Shown here one piece after another: positions 23,216 through 32,989 of a DNA stretch of 64,000 nucleotides (position 1 is its first letter; every line of letters starts with the position of its first letter). Location: positions 920,400,235 to 920,464,234 of the forward strand of contig CM066035.1 in the NCBI GenBank assembly GCA_033557465.1. Direction: 5' to 3'. The notes beneath the pieces were generated by a model. The model was given only the letters and a program-made list of their open reading frames with translations. It did no database searches and was not told the origin of the DNA. Both the position numbers and the translations under genes were made by a program. Origin of the DNA: Ichthyophis bannanicus. Its lineage: Eukaryota; Chordata; Amphibia; Gymnophiona; Ichthyophiidae.

Positions 23216-24691
23216 TAGAGCAAAAAGGACCCCTGTGAGGTCGAAGACCCTCGCTGCAGCCAGCGGTTGAAAAAAGGCACGAAAGTGCCAAAGTGAGAAA
23301 AAAGGGGAAAAAATAGATTCTTGAGGTCTGCTGCCAGAGCAGCGGTACTTGAGAAGCAGGAAGGAGAACTGGCGCCTGCCGGAAAAAGGCAATGATGCAC
23401 TAGAAAAAAAACCTTTTTCATGGGGGGGATCAAGAGGAACGTCTAACGGGCTCCCGGAAAAAGGGCACCCTTCGGCGGGAAGGGGAACACGCATGCGTGG
23501 TGGCATCTCCCAAAGACTTTCTTTGAAAGCTGGGGAGATGCTTCAATGAGGGCTCTGTCGGCATCGACGTCACCCATATGTGTGGACTGACTTCCTGCTT
23601 GTTCCTGGAGAACAATGTTTTCTGGAAGAAGACAGAGAGTTAAGGCAAGCAACACAACAGCGTGCGCTAAGGCCACAGTGCCTCTGCAGGCACCTATTAA
23701 CAGCACTTACATAGCAAAGCGCTTGGGTAGGCATACACATTGGAGCCGCTCGATCAGAATGCAAGCGACTGCCATGCACACAAAGTAAAAACGCAATTAA
23801 CGCATACAGAAAAAGGCAGAAAAACACCCACATCATTGCAATAGTCACCAGCGGTCCACCCCAAAGTGCGTCCCAGATGGACAGAATCAAGAGCCCCCAA
23901 TAAGGACAATGATTAGGTCAAGCCTTGGTACTCACACCCTGAGAACCCCAGATGGAAATCCGTGCCAGGTTCAGCTCTACTCCCCTGAAACCGTTTCTCT
24001 GGCTTTGCAGGCACTGCATTTAAGATGGCTGGCAGGCAGATTCCTCCGAGAGCCTTTTACAGTCTTCAAGAGAGAGCAGGGGGGACAGAGGAGGATGAGG
24101 GGGGGGACGCAGAGATTGTGCGAGGTTGCTGAACTCTTCCAATCCTTCCAATTTTCAGGGTGCTCAACAGGCTCTTATCATAATAAGAGCATAGAGCCGA
24201 ACCAATTTTCCCTCCTCCTATGGTTATAGAAAAGACCACAGTCTAGTGGAGCCTCCTACGTCACTCTCAAATGAGAGAGTCACCCTCAAAGTGGTTGTTC
24301 ACAAGCATTTAAATCAATCTTTTCCTCTCAATTATTCAGATTTTTTTTTTTAGAGTGGAGAAAATTCATCCACCCTCTGCTGGAGACAAGGAAATACTGA
24401 AGAGACTTCTGGTGGCTTAGGTGGATAGAAGCATGGGAGTGATGTCACTGAAACCTGGGCTTTTTATTGGTTCTTTGTCTCCACCAATCTGCTGGTAGGG
24501 AAGCAACTTACTTGACTGGACTGGTCTAGCAGGACAATACTAAACTTAATTTACAGGTTTTAAGATGTATTACATGAACAATGGCTTAGATAATTAATCT
24601 TCTTACTTGGTTAGCTTGAGGTTATTTAACTGTTAGGACACGTTTGGGTGAGTATGGGGGGAGGGGAGAAGGGGGAAGTCGGTCAAGGTGG

Positions 24692-25860
24692 GCAGAGACT
24701 TTTCTGGGTAATTATTTAAACATCTCAAGCATATTGCCCCTCTGCTGTCTTTTTATACATATTGAGATATTTAAGTCTTTCCTCATATGTCTTAGGATAA
24801 AGGCCCACTGATCATTTTTGGTAGCCACTCTCTGCGCTGTCTCCATCCTATTTATACCCTTTTGGTGCCCAGAATTGCACACAATACTCCAAATGAGGTC
24901 TCACCAAAGACTTATACAGAGGCACTATCATACCCTCCTTCCTGCTAGGCATTCCTCTCCCTATGCATCCAAGCATCCCTCTGACTTTCACAGTCATCTT
25001 TTTCACCTGTTTAGCCTCCTTAAGATCATCAGAAATAATAATGCCCAGGTCCTGCTCTTCTTTTGTGGACAGAGGTATTTCACCCCCTATACCACTTCCT
25101 TGGATTTTTGCGCCAAATGCATGATCCAGCATATTTTTAGCATTAAATCTCACTTAGCAAATTATTAACCATTCTTCAAGCTTCACTAGATCCCTTCTTA
25201 TGCCATTTATTCCTTCCTGGGTATCTACTCTATTGCAGATTTTATCATCGTTTGCAAAGAGGCAAACCTTACTTCACAGCCCTCCCACTGTGGCAGGCTA
25301 TGGCCTATAATAGTCTGCAAATATGAAAGGCCTGTAAGTTAGGCCCTGATTCCAACCCCCATCTAAAAGAAAGAACCAAAGTCTGTAAAAGTTTGAGAAA
25401 ACTGTTTTAAACTGCTTAATAAGAAGTTTTCATGAATGCATAAATCTTTCATTATTCTCTTGTGCTGTGAAGATAGAAATGTTTCAATACATGCATTCCT
25501 AGAGCCAGAAACGACCTTGCAGTAGAGAAGTATCCAAACCTAGAAACTGTACCATTGTTAGAACAGTCCTAGAGGAGGGAGCTGGGTGCTAGGCCCAGGA
25601 GGGATCTCCGATTGGACAAACGCAGGGGGCGTTGGGGCCAATAGAAAGTTTGCATGTATCAAACTGGAAAGAAATGTATAAATGAATATGTCTCTGTAAG
25701 AACTTTGCTCAGTCCTTTTTGAAGCTTGACTAACTGGGCCTTGTGCACAATAAATTGGCTTGGACCCTGTAAATTGACTCCTGGATTTATTCATTGTCTG
25801 CATTTCGCTGCTATACCACAATATCACTTACAAAAATGCTAAAAAGAATAGAAGCATTCT
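24692..25860 (-). mobile_element. CR1 LINE fragment split by an LTR-like insertion
   Basis: Reverse-oriented CR1. 25153-24848 encodes the RT thumb (with 'LGIIISDDLKEAKQV', 'VRGMLGCIGRGMPSRKEGMI', 'LVRPHLEYCVQFWAP'). The 3' side 24692-24847 is the family's Cys-less tail. The CR1 text breaks at about 25288 and resumes at 25823 (atatcacttacaaaaatgc), equal to the uninterrupted 1876-1900 in the first CR1. 24542-24691 has no recognised feature. Confidence 0.82.
25289..25822 (-). mobile_element. Solo LTR-like insertion (candidate)
   Basis: About 534 bp that begins TGTGG and ends CCACA, the usual TG...CA form, and interrupts a CR1. On the plus strand it has 'gtataaatg' (TATA-like, 25676-25684) and 'cacaataaattgg' (polyadenylation-like, about 25748), spaced as in an LTR with U3, a short R and U5. 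So the LTR, if real, reads on the plus strand even though I list it with the minus-strand CR1. There is no internal region, primer-binding site or ORF. A clear target duplication is missing; only CCAC occurs at both edges. Confidence 0.5.
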
Positions 25861-26473
25861 CTGCTCATCTACTTTGCTGGTTCTTTTTTAACTACTTTTC
25901 TATTTTTATGGGCAAAGACATGCTTAAGGATACAAGTGTTCACTGAAAGCGGCCGGCCATCGCTGCTTTAACACAGCCCAGATATTCAATGCCAGGTCAT
26001 ATCCGGCCACTGACATCGAATATCTGGTGTGTCCACATTGCCTGTTAGCTAACTGGACATTGGTGATATTCAGCTACTGCTCTGTTAGCAAACCCGGCTA
26101 AAATGAAGCTAACCTTTTGAGTACCTAACTTCAGCTGGTTTATGCTAATTGGCCATCAACTGAGTATCACCGCTGACTGGTCATCAGCATCACCGCCCCC
26201 AGAATACCCCAGTGCTATGCAGTTAGCATTGCGGCTTCTAGCAGCTTTAGGGGGGATTTTCAGCAGCACAAACTGGCTATGTGCCCCTGAATATTCCGCT
26301 CAGCGTAATTAATGCATTTAGCAGGTCTCCTAACTGCGTTAATCGCTTTGAATATGCCCCTTATGTACAGGCTTTTACATTTTTTTCAGAACAAAAACTG
26401 GTCCTTGCTTCCACTTTGAAAAACCTTTCCCACTTTGAAAACTTATGTGCTTACATTTACAACTGCTCTTAAA
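25861..26473. repeat. Unclassified repeat-like sequence with inverted motifs
   Basis: 25978-26027 carries a 10-bp perfect inverted pair (CCAGATATTC / GAATATCTGG) around 'ggtcatatccggccactgac'. The same words (gatattcagc, ttagc-aac, ggc-atcaac) recur up to 26330. It looks like a decayed non-autonomous DNA transposon, but ends and target duplication are not clear. No ORF. Confidence 0.35.
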
Positions 26474-26728
26474 GCACAGTTACTTACCTGTAACAGGTGA
26501 TCTCCGGAACAGCAGGAATTAGTCTTCACATATGGGGAGACGTCGCCGACAGAGCCCGCACGGGAATGCTCCCCAGCATCCAATCAGAAAGCCTTTGAGA
26601 GCATCCCCCGCGCCTGCGCGGTGGCTTCCCGCCCTTCCTACTGCCTCTCCCCAGTTGAGTTTCATAGCTGAGCCAGAAGGAGAGGAGAGGAAGGAATAGA
26701 GAGATACAACTCCTAGGGGAGGTGGGCG

Positions 26729-26828
26729 GGTTGTGAAGACTAATTCCTGCTGTTCCGGAGATCACCTGTTACAGGTAAGTAACTGTGCTATCTCCAGGAA
26801 CAAGCAGGAATGAGTCTTCACATATGGG
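26729..26828. repeat. DIRS E internal complementary region
   Basis: 'gttgtgaagactaattcctgctgttccggagatcacctgttacaggtaagtaactgtgc' complements the left end; 'tatctccaggaacaagcaggaatgagtcttcacatatgggg' complements the right end. The join 'ctgtgc|tatctcc' gives the termini exactly. Being this well kept suggests a relatively recent insertion. Confidence 0.9.
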
Positions 26829-26829
26829 G

Positions 26830-28236
26830 ACTCCCTAGCTGAGGATGCCCAGGGGAGATCCCGTAAGCCCGGCCCAGGACGGGATGGCATTTGCCCAACC
26901 TGAATCCCCGGCATCCCCCGAGGGATGGAGGGTAGGAGTTGAGAAGAGAGGAACAGCAAAACCCAAAGACTACAGGGAGAGTAGTCATTAGAATGCATGG
27001 AAGCATCATTAAGTTATTAATGAATTAATGACTTAGTACCATGTAGAGCTTACCTACTGAGTTGTAGGAAGTAGGACTGTGATGGAGGTACTGTAGACGC
27101 AGTAGCGAGGTCTTCAAGGGAACTTCACCGCAGCGAGGAGGAAGTTCCAAATCCGGAAGGCCAGGAGATCCAGGAATCAGCTGGGTCAGGAGAAGGACGA
27201 CAGGTCTTCAAGGAAGCTTTATGCAAAGCTGAGCACTCCCTTAGGAGCAGAGTCCATAACTCAGAGGACTAACAGTAGAAGACTGGCCGATCTGGATAGC
27301 CTATTCCGGAGAAGAGTAGGGGTGTACCCCGGAGCAGAAGGAGTACACAGCCTGCCCTAGCTAAGAGATAGGGAGACAAGGGTCTGAACCTCCGGGAGGA
27401 GGGCATAACTGAAAATAGAAGCTGTTGACTTCACAGCAGTAGAGTACAACCAGTCCGAGGGCCGATCTAAGGAATAGGCAGGCGGACTGGCCGGACCCCG
27501 GAGGGGGGGGGGGCGTGAGTACCGGCCATTGGGTAAAAAATAGGCGGCAGAACACATGCACTGTGGGCATCCCCCAAAACGCGCCTATCGAGCAGGCGAT
27601 ATCTGGCATATCTAGGCCGTTGGGCATGGAGAACGCCCCACCCCGGCACTAATGCAGGTACGCTGAGGAACCTACCTCCATGAGCATAACACTGGTAAGG
27701 CGGACCTGCCAGTGATCCACAGAACGTCCACCTGGGCTGGTGGCATCAAGATCCGTCCGGGAGAGGGATCTATTCCGGAGGAACACGGGCAGATCGGCGA
27801 ACGAACAGCACGGTAGCGTGAAGGACAGAGGATAGCATCAGTCCGGAAGAACACACCAGGGGGCTTGAGGCCCTATAGGTGTCCCCAGGACCTGCACGCA
27901 GAAACCCGCCCCCCGCACTAATCGGGGGACATGAGGGCATAGTCCCTGGTAAGCAATGGGGAACTATAGCGGCTGGAAGGAAAATTCCGGTACGGAAGCA
28001 ATCAGCAGGGGAATACTGGCCGAGAAGGGTTCGGGGACGTACCTAAGGGTAAGCCAGCTGACCGTGGGCCAGAGCTATCATGGAGTAGAGGTGGTCTCCC
28101 TCTACCAATGGAAGGAGAGTACCTGAACCCCTGGATAAGCCCCCGAACCATTTGCCCTACTGAACAAGCCCCAGAGTAGAGCTCAATTGTAAACTTCTGG
28201 TAAGAAGGTAAATTGCAGGCAGCCGCCCACCGGAGC
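26830..28236 (-). other. DIRS E segment of unknown content in the pol position
   Basis: 1.4 kb between the ICR and the end of gag. No frame longer than about 90 codons is open on the minus strand, and no YLDD, TDN or SARRISE-type motif is visible. There is a G-run at 27503-27512. It may be a captured foreign sequence or a pol remnant decayed beyond recognition. I see nothing that settles it. Confidence 0.5.
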
Positions 28237-31195
28237 CTAAAACTGCTTGGTATGAGAGTCCTGGTGTGGGCCCGGGGACTTCAACCCAGGGCGAGGGGTC
28301 CCTTGCTTGGGCGCACCTGGCGGTTGGGCGGAGGGGTGACATTTCCTCTTCCTAGGCAAGGAGGGCCTGGTGAGGCGCGCGCCACCGCCGGGGGGAAGCC
28401 GGGCCCTAGGATGGCTTCTAACGCTGGGAAGGTTAGCGAAGCACTGCGCGACCTGACGTAAGGCTTCGCTATTGAAGAGGTGATCTCCGTCACAGGGAGA
28501 ATTACCCAGGTTATGCTGTGCCCGTCTACACAACTCGGACGCCTGCAGCCATGCTGTACGGCGTACTCTAATGGCAACAGCAGAGCATCTGCTGACCGAC
28601 AGGAAGGCGTCTAGAGAAGCACGAGAAAGGAACCCAGAGATATTCCTGCAGTGATAAAGAAGCAAGGAATATTCAAAGGCCTTGGTTGCAGACAAGAAGG
28701 GAGACAACAGAGATAATCTCTCGGTGACCTCCCGGAGCGACAGACTCATATAAAAAATATATGAAATAATCCTGGACGCCAGCATAGACGTTTGGAAGGT
28801 TTGACGTCCTAGGGTATCTAGCGTCTTTGAGGCGCGGCCTGGAGGGCGAAAAGAATGCTTTTCCTTGCTTCCAGCCTTCCTCAGCGCCGATTCCACCACA
28901 ATGGAACGATGTGGAAGCTGGTGCTGCCGAAACCCCGGGGAGGGAGGCACCCGATACAGAGCATGCATCGCAGTCGACGGTGCCGGAACCCTCAAAGGCG
29001 ACCGCCAAGCCCCCAGCAGGAGATCCTGCAGGGAGGGATGCAGAGGAAGCATCACGGCGGCCCGTTCCGCAGGGCCTGGAGTTAGGTCCGGTATAGGGAT
29101 GGCCAGCAAGTCCGCCATGTCAAGGAGGAAATTCTGAAAAGACGGCTCTCCCGGAGGGGCTATGCCGTGGGAGGCGGTGGCGGGAGAGGCCGCCAGGGCA
29201 CCGAGAAGCCTCTCGGGCTGATGCCCGCTGGGCAGAGGAGGGGACCAACAGCCCCCGACTGGGGTGGTCAACAAGGCGTCGTCGGCTCCTGGAATTGATT
29301 CCAAGCTAGGCATCGAAGGGGTCGATGGCGCCGACGGAGCCGCCGGAATCGGCCTCGGCCCCGAACCCGGGGGCGGTGCTGCCCCCGGCAACTGAAGCGG
29401 TTCCGTGGCAGCCGGAGGGCAGTGGCCAACGATCTCCGCTCTGCGTCACGGGAGGGGACAGGGGCCGATCCCGTGACGTGTCGTGGCCAAGTCTTCGAGG
29501 CTGGAAATCGATTCCAGGCTGGGCATCGAACCGAGTGATGAAATCGACTCCCTTCTAGAGGGCCCCGGCGGGGGCGGCCGCGCCGGCTGTGCTGATCCCG
29601 GGGAGCGGATCAGAACCGCGTCGATCGGCGTCGCAAGCATCAAGGGCTCCCGAGGACGAAGCTCGGTGGAGAGGGGCCCATCCGATGCTGGCGCCGATGT
29701 CGGGCGGCGGGCACTGCCAGATGCCGGGCCCCCTCTCGAGCCCGCCTGACCCGGAGGGAAATCCTTCCGGGGCATACGACCCGTCCCCGAGGGTACCCAG
29801 ATCACCCGACAAGCCCCTGCGGGAAGGGAAGTGCCAAACTCCTGCGGCGACACCGGGGTACCGTTGCGGGACGGCGCGGATCCAGGCTGGATCGAAGCGA
29901 TCGAAGACCCCAGGGCCCCCTTTCTCGGAAAGGGCGGGGCCCTCGACGGCCGTGACGATGCCGGGGGGTCGCCTGTCTGGGGCTGATCGACATACCCCGA
30001 GGCTCCCGGGGAAGGCCGACGGTGGTCCCTGGCGCTCAACGCCCCTGCCGTCTCCGGCGGAGCGGTGCCGCGCAAACCCGGTACCACCCTCGCGCAGGGC
30101 TGGGATACCGGCAACCCAGCGCGGGTCGAAGCGACCGGCCCCGAGGCCAGATGACCATCCCTGGCGAAGAGTGGAACCATCGACGCCGACGCGCCCAAAG
30201 CGGGTACCACCTCCGCGCATGGCCTGAACATAGGGCCGCCAGACTGTGTCGAGTCGGCCGGCCCTAGAGCTGCCGATGGCAGCGGCAGGTGATCCCCAGT
30301 GGGGAGCAGGTCACTCGACCCCGACGGGTCGGTACCGCCGGGAGCGGATACCACCCCCGTAGGAACGCCATACCGGCAGGAGTCGGTTGGCCCCAGAGGC
30401 GCCGAGGACCGCGGCTGACAGCCCCAGGTGAGGAGCGGAATGCTCGACGCCGACGTCGAGGGGTCGGCACCGCCCGTAGCGGATACCACCCCCGCGCATG
30501 GCAGGGATGAAGGAACGCCAGGCTGGACCGATTCGATCGGCCCCGGACGATCCTCGGTGAGGAGTGGGACGCTCGACACCGACGCCGCTGCCAGGGGGGT
30601 CTGCACAGCTCGAAGCGGGTACCTCCCTCGAGCACGGCTTGGACATAGGGAGGTCAGACTCGGTCGAGTCGATCGGCCCCGGAGGCGCCGAGGACACCAG
30701 CTGACGATCCCTGGTGAAGAGTGGAACACTCGACGCTGGCGCCGATGCCGGGGAATCGGCACCGCTCGAAGCGGGTACCTCCCACGAGCACGGCTCGGGA
30801 ATGTTCTGCGAGGAGCGAACTCCAGGAACATCCCGAAACCCCATAAATGCTTTGGAGCCCGAGGACTCCCGCCGGGGTATAGTAGCCAAGGGGGACTTGA
30901 GGGGTTGGCCGGAGCAGTCACCATGCCGCGCATGAGACTCGCCCCTCAAGACTTGGCTAGTCTTAACAGACTGTTGCGTGGTTACCTGATCCTGGAGAGA
31001 AGAAAAACCCGATGACCGTGCATTGGGTGTGAAAACGTCATCGAGGGATACCCAAAAAAGGGAAGGTCTTCTCCCGACACTGTAGCCCGGAGGACCCGGG
31101 GGGTAAGGGTCAGGCCCCAAACAAGAGAGGCACCAGGCATTGGAGTCCATGTGGAAAACTAAGTCCCCGCAGTGAGGGCACTTCTGGGGCTCCAT
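28237..31195 (-). pseudogene. DIRS E gag-like ORF1 (expanded, frameshifted)
   Basis: The start is at 31195: MEPQKCPHCGDLVFHMDSN, then AWCLSCLGPDP, a CxxC...CxxC zinc-binding-like N-terminus as in the other DIRS gags. The frame is open to about 30311, shifts into 30933-29446, then into 29391-28237, which holds the conserved core ('FLLDMADLLAIPIPDL', 'YRVPPSPGFRQHQLPHRSIV', 'LGRQTFQTSMLASRIISYIF', 'AWLQASELCRRAQ') and ends DSHTKQF. Total coding length is about 980 codons against 600 in F. The extra length is a tandem-repeat region in the middle. At least two frameshifts prevent one continuous product. Confidence 0.83.
29760..30830 (-). repeat. Minisatellite inside DIRS E gag (about 130-bp units)
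   Basis: About eight diverged units of roughly 125-135 bp. Each has 'gatccc-ggtgaagagtggaac-ctcgacg', 'gcgggtacc-cc-cgagcacgg' and 'gtcgatcggccccggagg'. In protein terms the unit gives a motif like 'SxPLFTRDxxL...SxPCAxVVPA' repeated along the chain. The same position in other DIRS gags is a short Val/Pro-rich variable region, so E has amplified it. Confidence 0.8.
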
Positions 31196-31563
31196 GCTGT
31201 AAGCCCGGTAGGCCTCGGCGCCCAGAGGGAAAAAAGGTCCCGATAGGCGACGAAAAATAAGTGAGAAAAGAAAACAAAAGGGCACAGAGGTGCCGCTGTC
31301 GGCGGGAAAAACCGCGACTACAGAAACAAGAAAAGAAAAGAAAAAAAGGTAAAAAGTTCTGCAGTGGCAGGAGGGACGTCCTGCCTGCTCCGCGGAAAAC
31401 GAAAAACTGGGGAGAGGCAGTAGGAAGGGCGGGAAGCCACCGCGCAGGCGTGGGGGATGCTCCCAAAGGCTTTCTGATTGGATGCTGGGGAGCATTCCCG
31501 TGCGGGCTCCGTCGGCGACGTCTCCCCATATGTGAAGACTCATTCCTGCTTGTTCCTGGAGAT

Positions 31564-31893
31564 TCATGCACAAATTGTATGTTAATTTATATGCATACAA
31601 CCAAAATCACCAGAAGTCTGAACATACATGCAACCCCCTCCCCCCTTCACCTCATCCCCCCATAATGCTTCCGTCTAGTCCAGGCAAATTACACGTGTAC
31701 AGTCTGCATGCATGTAACTTTACGCACATGAGGTGTACAACTGTGTAAGATTATTTCTACACATAAAGCACTGCTTTACCCGAAAAAGAACTTTCAAAAA
31801 TTATTCTCTATTGCTATATTGTGACATCTGATCCAAGACCCACTTTGCTTTTAATTCCCTTCAGGAAGCTGTTAACCATCTTCAGGATCTCAC
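31564..31893. other. Intron sequence without recognised feature
   Basis: AT-rich stretch between DIRS E and the MED14 exon, with a C-run at 31629-31644. Nothing else is supported. Its 31860-31893 end is the donor side of the exon (AAG|GTGAGATCC on the minus strand). Confidence 0.5.
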
Positions 31894-32088
31894 CTTGCGC
31901 TTGGCACCAGCTTTTGCTTGTTTCCCGCTTTGTGTGTCCAGTGTCAGCTCCTCAATGTTTGGTTTGAACTTCTGCAGTAAAATGGCAGTTGGAGGCCCAT
32001 CCTCTACCTCACCAGGGTTCACAGACAGGAAGTGATAAGTGTACTCCAGTTCTGTGGGGCAGCCAGGAATTTCAAACATCTCAACTAC
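31894..32088 (-). CDS. MED14: MED14 exon (upstream of the exon at 5068-5202)
   Basis: A 195-bp, 65-codon internal exon, phase 0 at both ends. The acceptor TTGTGTTTTCAG precedes 32088 and the donor AAG|GTGAGA follows 31894. The peptide runs [20 protein letters not shown], then a stretch with '[20 protein letters not shown]', and ends in a basic segment AKAGAKRK. That basic end joins in frame to the Lys/Pro-rich start of the exon at 5202, which fits one linker region of MED14. Mediator subunit 14 is the complex's central scaffold in the nucleus. The gene call rests on strand, phase, splice sites, and the clear MED14 match of the next exon; by itself I recognise this peptide less firmly. Confidence 0.8.
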
Positions 32089-32535
32089 CTGAAAACACAA
32101 GTAGAAAGCATGACAATCTAGATCACTTCAGTTCAGTACCCCGAGCCAACTCTGCCACCCACCAAATCGCTCAACAATTTTGGGTTGGAAAAGTCTGCTC
32201 ATTGTCCACAAACATTCCTCCAAAGTTTAGCAGAGTTAGTCCAACTGTTTCAGTGTGATAAAGGGGAAGAGCGCACATGCAAACTGCATACATTTCCACC
32301 CCTCCCATCATTCAGCAACTCAAGGACCTACCTGCACACAAAGTTAGGTGCAGATAGTTAGTGTCATTCCAAAATTAAAAGGGAGGGAGGGGAGGCAACA
32401 GACATACAATACTCTCATAAGCTTCTCCTGTTCTATTGAACCAAAGATAAAGAAAAGAAAATTCAACAAGGTGAAGTGAATTATTGCATATTACCATGTC
32501 TTATACTCAGAGCTATCAACACAATGTACAATATT
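32089..32535. other. Intron sequence without recognised feature
   Basis: Ordinary intron next to the acceptor of the MED14 exon. No repeat, ORF or RNA gene is supported. Confidence 0.5.
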
Positions 32536-32885
32536 AATATAAGCACTGCCACGCTCAGTCAGACCATGGCCGACTGAACCCATTATTCTGTCTCACAATT
32601 GCCAGTCCAGGTCACTTGAAAGATACCTGGCAAAGCTGAACAGCTAAATTCCATTCCATGTTGCTCATTTCCTAATAGAAGTGGTAGATAATCCCCACAT
32701 TTACCTGGCTAATTCTTAGTGGTGCTATCTTCCAGAAACTTGGCCAACCTTTTTAAAATTCAACTATACTAGTATCCTTGACTACATCTTCCAGCAACAA
32801 ACGCAGCTGCTTAATATGGGCTGACTGAAACAGGTTTCTTTGTTTTAAATCTGCTGCCAATTTTATGGCATGCACCCTAGGTGCC
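32536..32885 (-). mobile_element. Old CR1-like 3' UTR fragment
   Basis: The minus strand ends 'ccatggtctgactgagcgtggcagtgcttatatt', a diverged form of the 'ttggtctgacccagtatggcatat...tatattctt' tail at 310-352. The inner part (gttactggaagatgtagtcaaggatactagta...) resembles the 'gaagatgtagtaaaggctgttagtgtagc' of the same family. It is strongly diverged and so old. Confidence 0.55.
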
Positions 32886-32962
32886 AGGGGCGGCTCAAGG
32901 CAATCTGCTGCCTGAGGCGAGGAATGAGATGGAGCCCCCCCCCCCCCCCTCTGTACTGGGGA
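32886..32962. repeat. hAT-like terminal fragment (candidate)
   Basis: 'ccaggggcggctcaaggcaatctgctgcctgaggcg' resembles the CAGGGGCGGC-type termini of hAT transposons. It is followed by a C-run of 18 (32935-32952). Only one end is visible. Confidence 0.35.
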
Positions 32963-32989
32963 TGGGGGGTGGCTTTCTCAAAACTCCAG

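Larger units (their letters stand above)
10679..23612 (-). mobile_element. DIRS C/D composite (nested in H, contains B)
   Basis: The left terminus GCATAGTTACTTACCTGTAACAGGG is at 10679. Two right-type termini are present, at about 22018 and 23612 (both ...cttcctgcttg-tcctggagaa). Only one ICR is seen (11004-11077). 11086-16191 is a full-length but decayed pol and gag (element C). 22019-23612 is a second copy of the same family's pol/gag junction, gag and right end (element D). The simplest reading is that C inserted into D and D then lost most of its left side. B is inserted in C just upstream of the gag start. Confidence 0.8.
9251..24541 (-). mobile_element. DIRS element H (outermost, decayed, nested host)
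   Basis: A distinct DIRS family. The left end (9251-9440) and right end (24370-24541) are inverted copies of each other, sharing 'cagacaagtggg / tccaccaatctgctgg', 'aaagcccaggtttcaatgacatcac' and 'ccaccaaaggtctcttcagtattc'. An ICR lies at 9653-9752. Own sequence amounts to about 2.36 kb (9251-10678 and 23613-24541); the rest is the C/D composite with B inside it. The coding part is a decayed recombinase and linker (9705-10450). 23640-24340 should be the element's 5' side but no ORF is recognisable there. This is the oldest layer of the nest. Confidence 0.82.
26474..31563 (-). mobile_element. DIRS element E (GC-rich, gag without recognisable pol)
   Basis: The left terminus is GCACAGTTACTTACCTGTAACAGG at 26474 and the right terminus ...CTTGTTCCTGGAGAT at 31563. 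ITRs of about 170 bp carry a divergent core (ggagacgtcgccgacagagcc). An ICR is at 26729-26828. Gag reads 31195-28237 on the minus strand and is much longer than in F. The pol slot (26830-28236) is only 1.4 kb and shows none of the RT, RNase H or recombinase motifs. It is probably a non-autonomous derivative mobilised by a full DIRS with matching ends. Confidence 0.88.

Noticed and set aside
10679..23612. C and D as one simple DIRS
   Set aside because: There are two right termini and two gag starts (15995, 23215) for one left terminus and one ICR, so at least two copies are involved.
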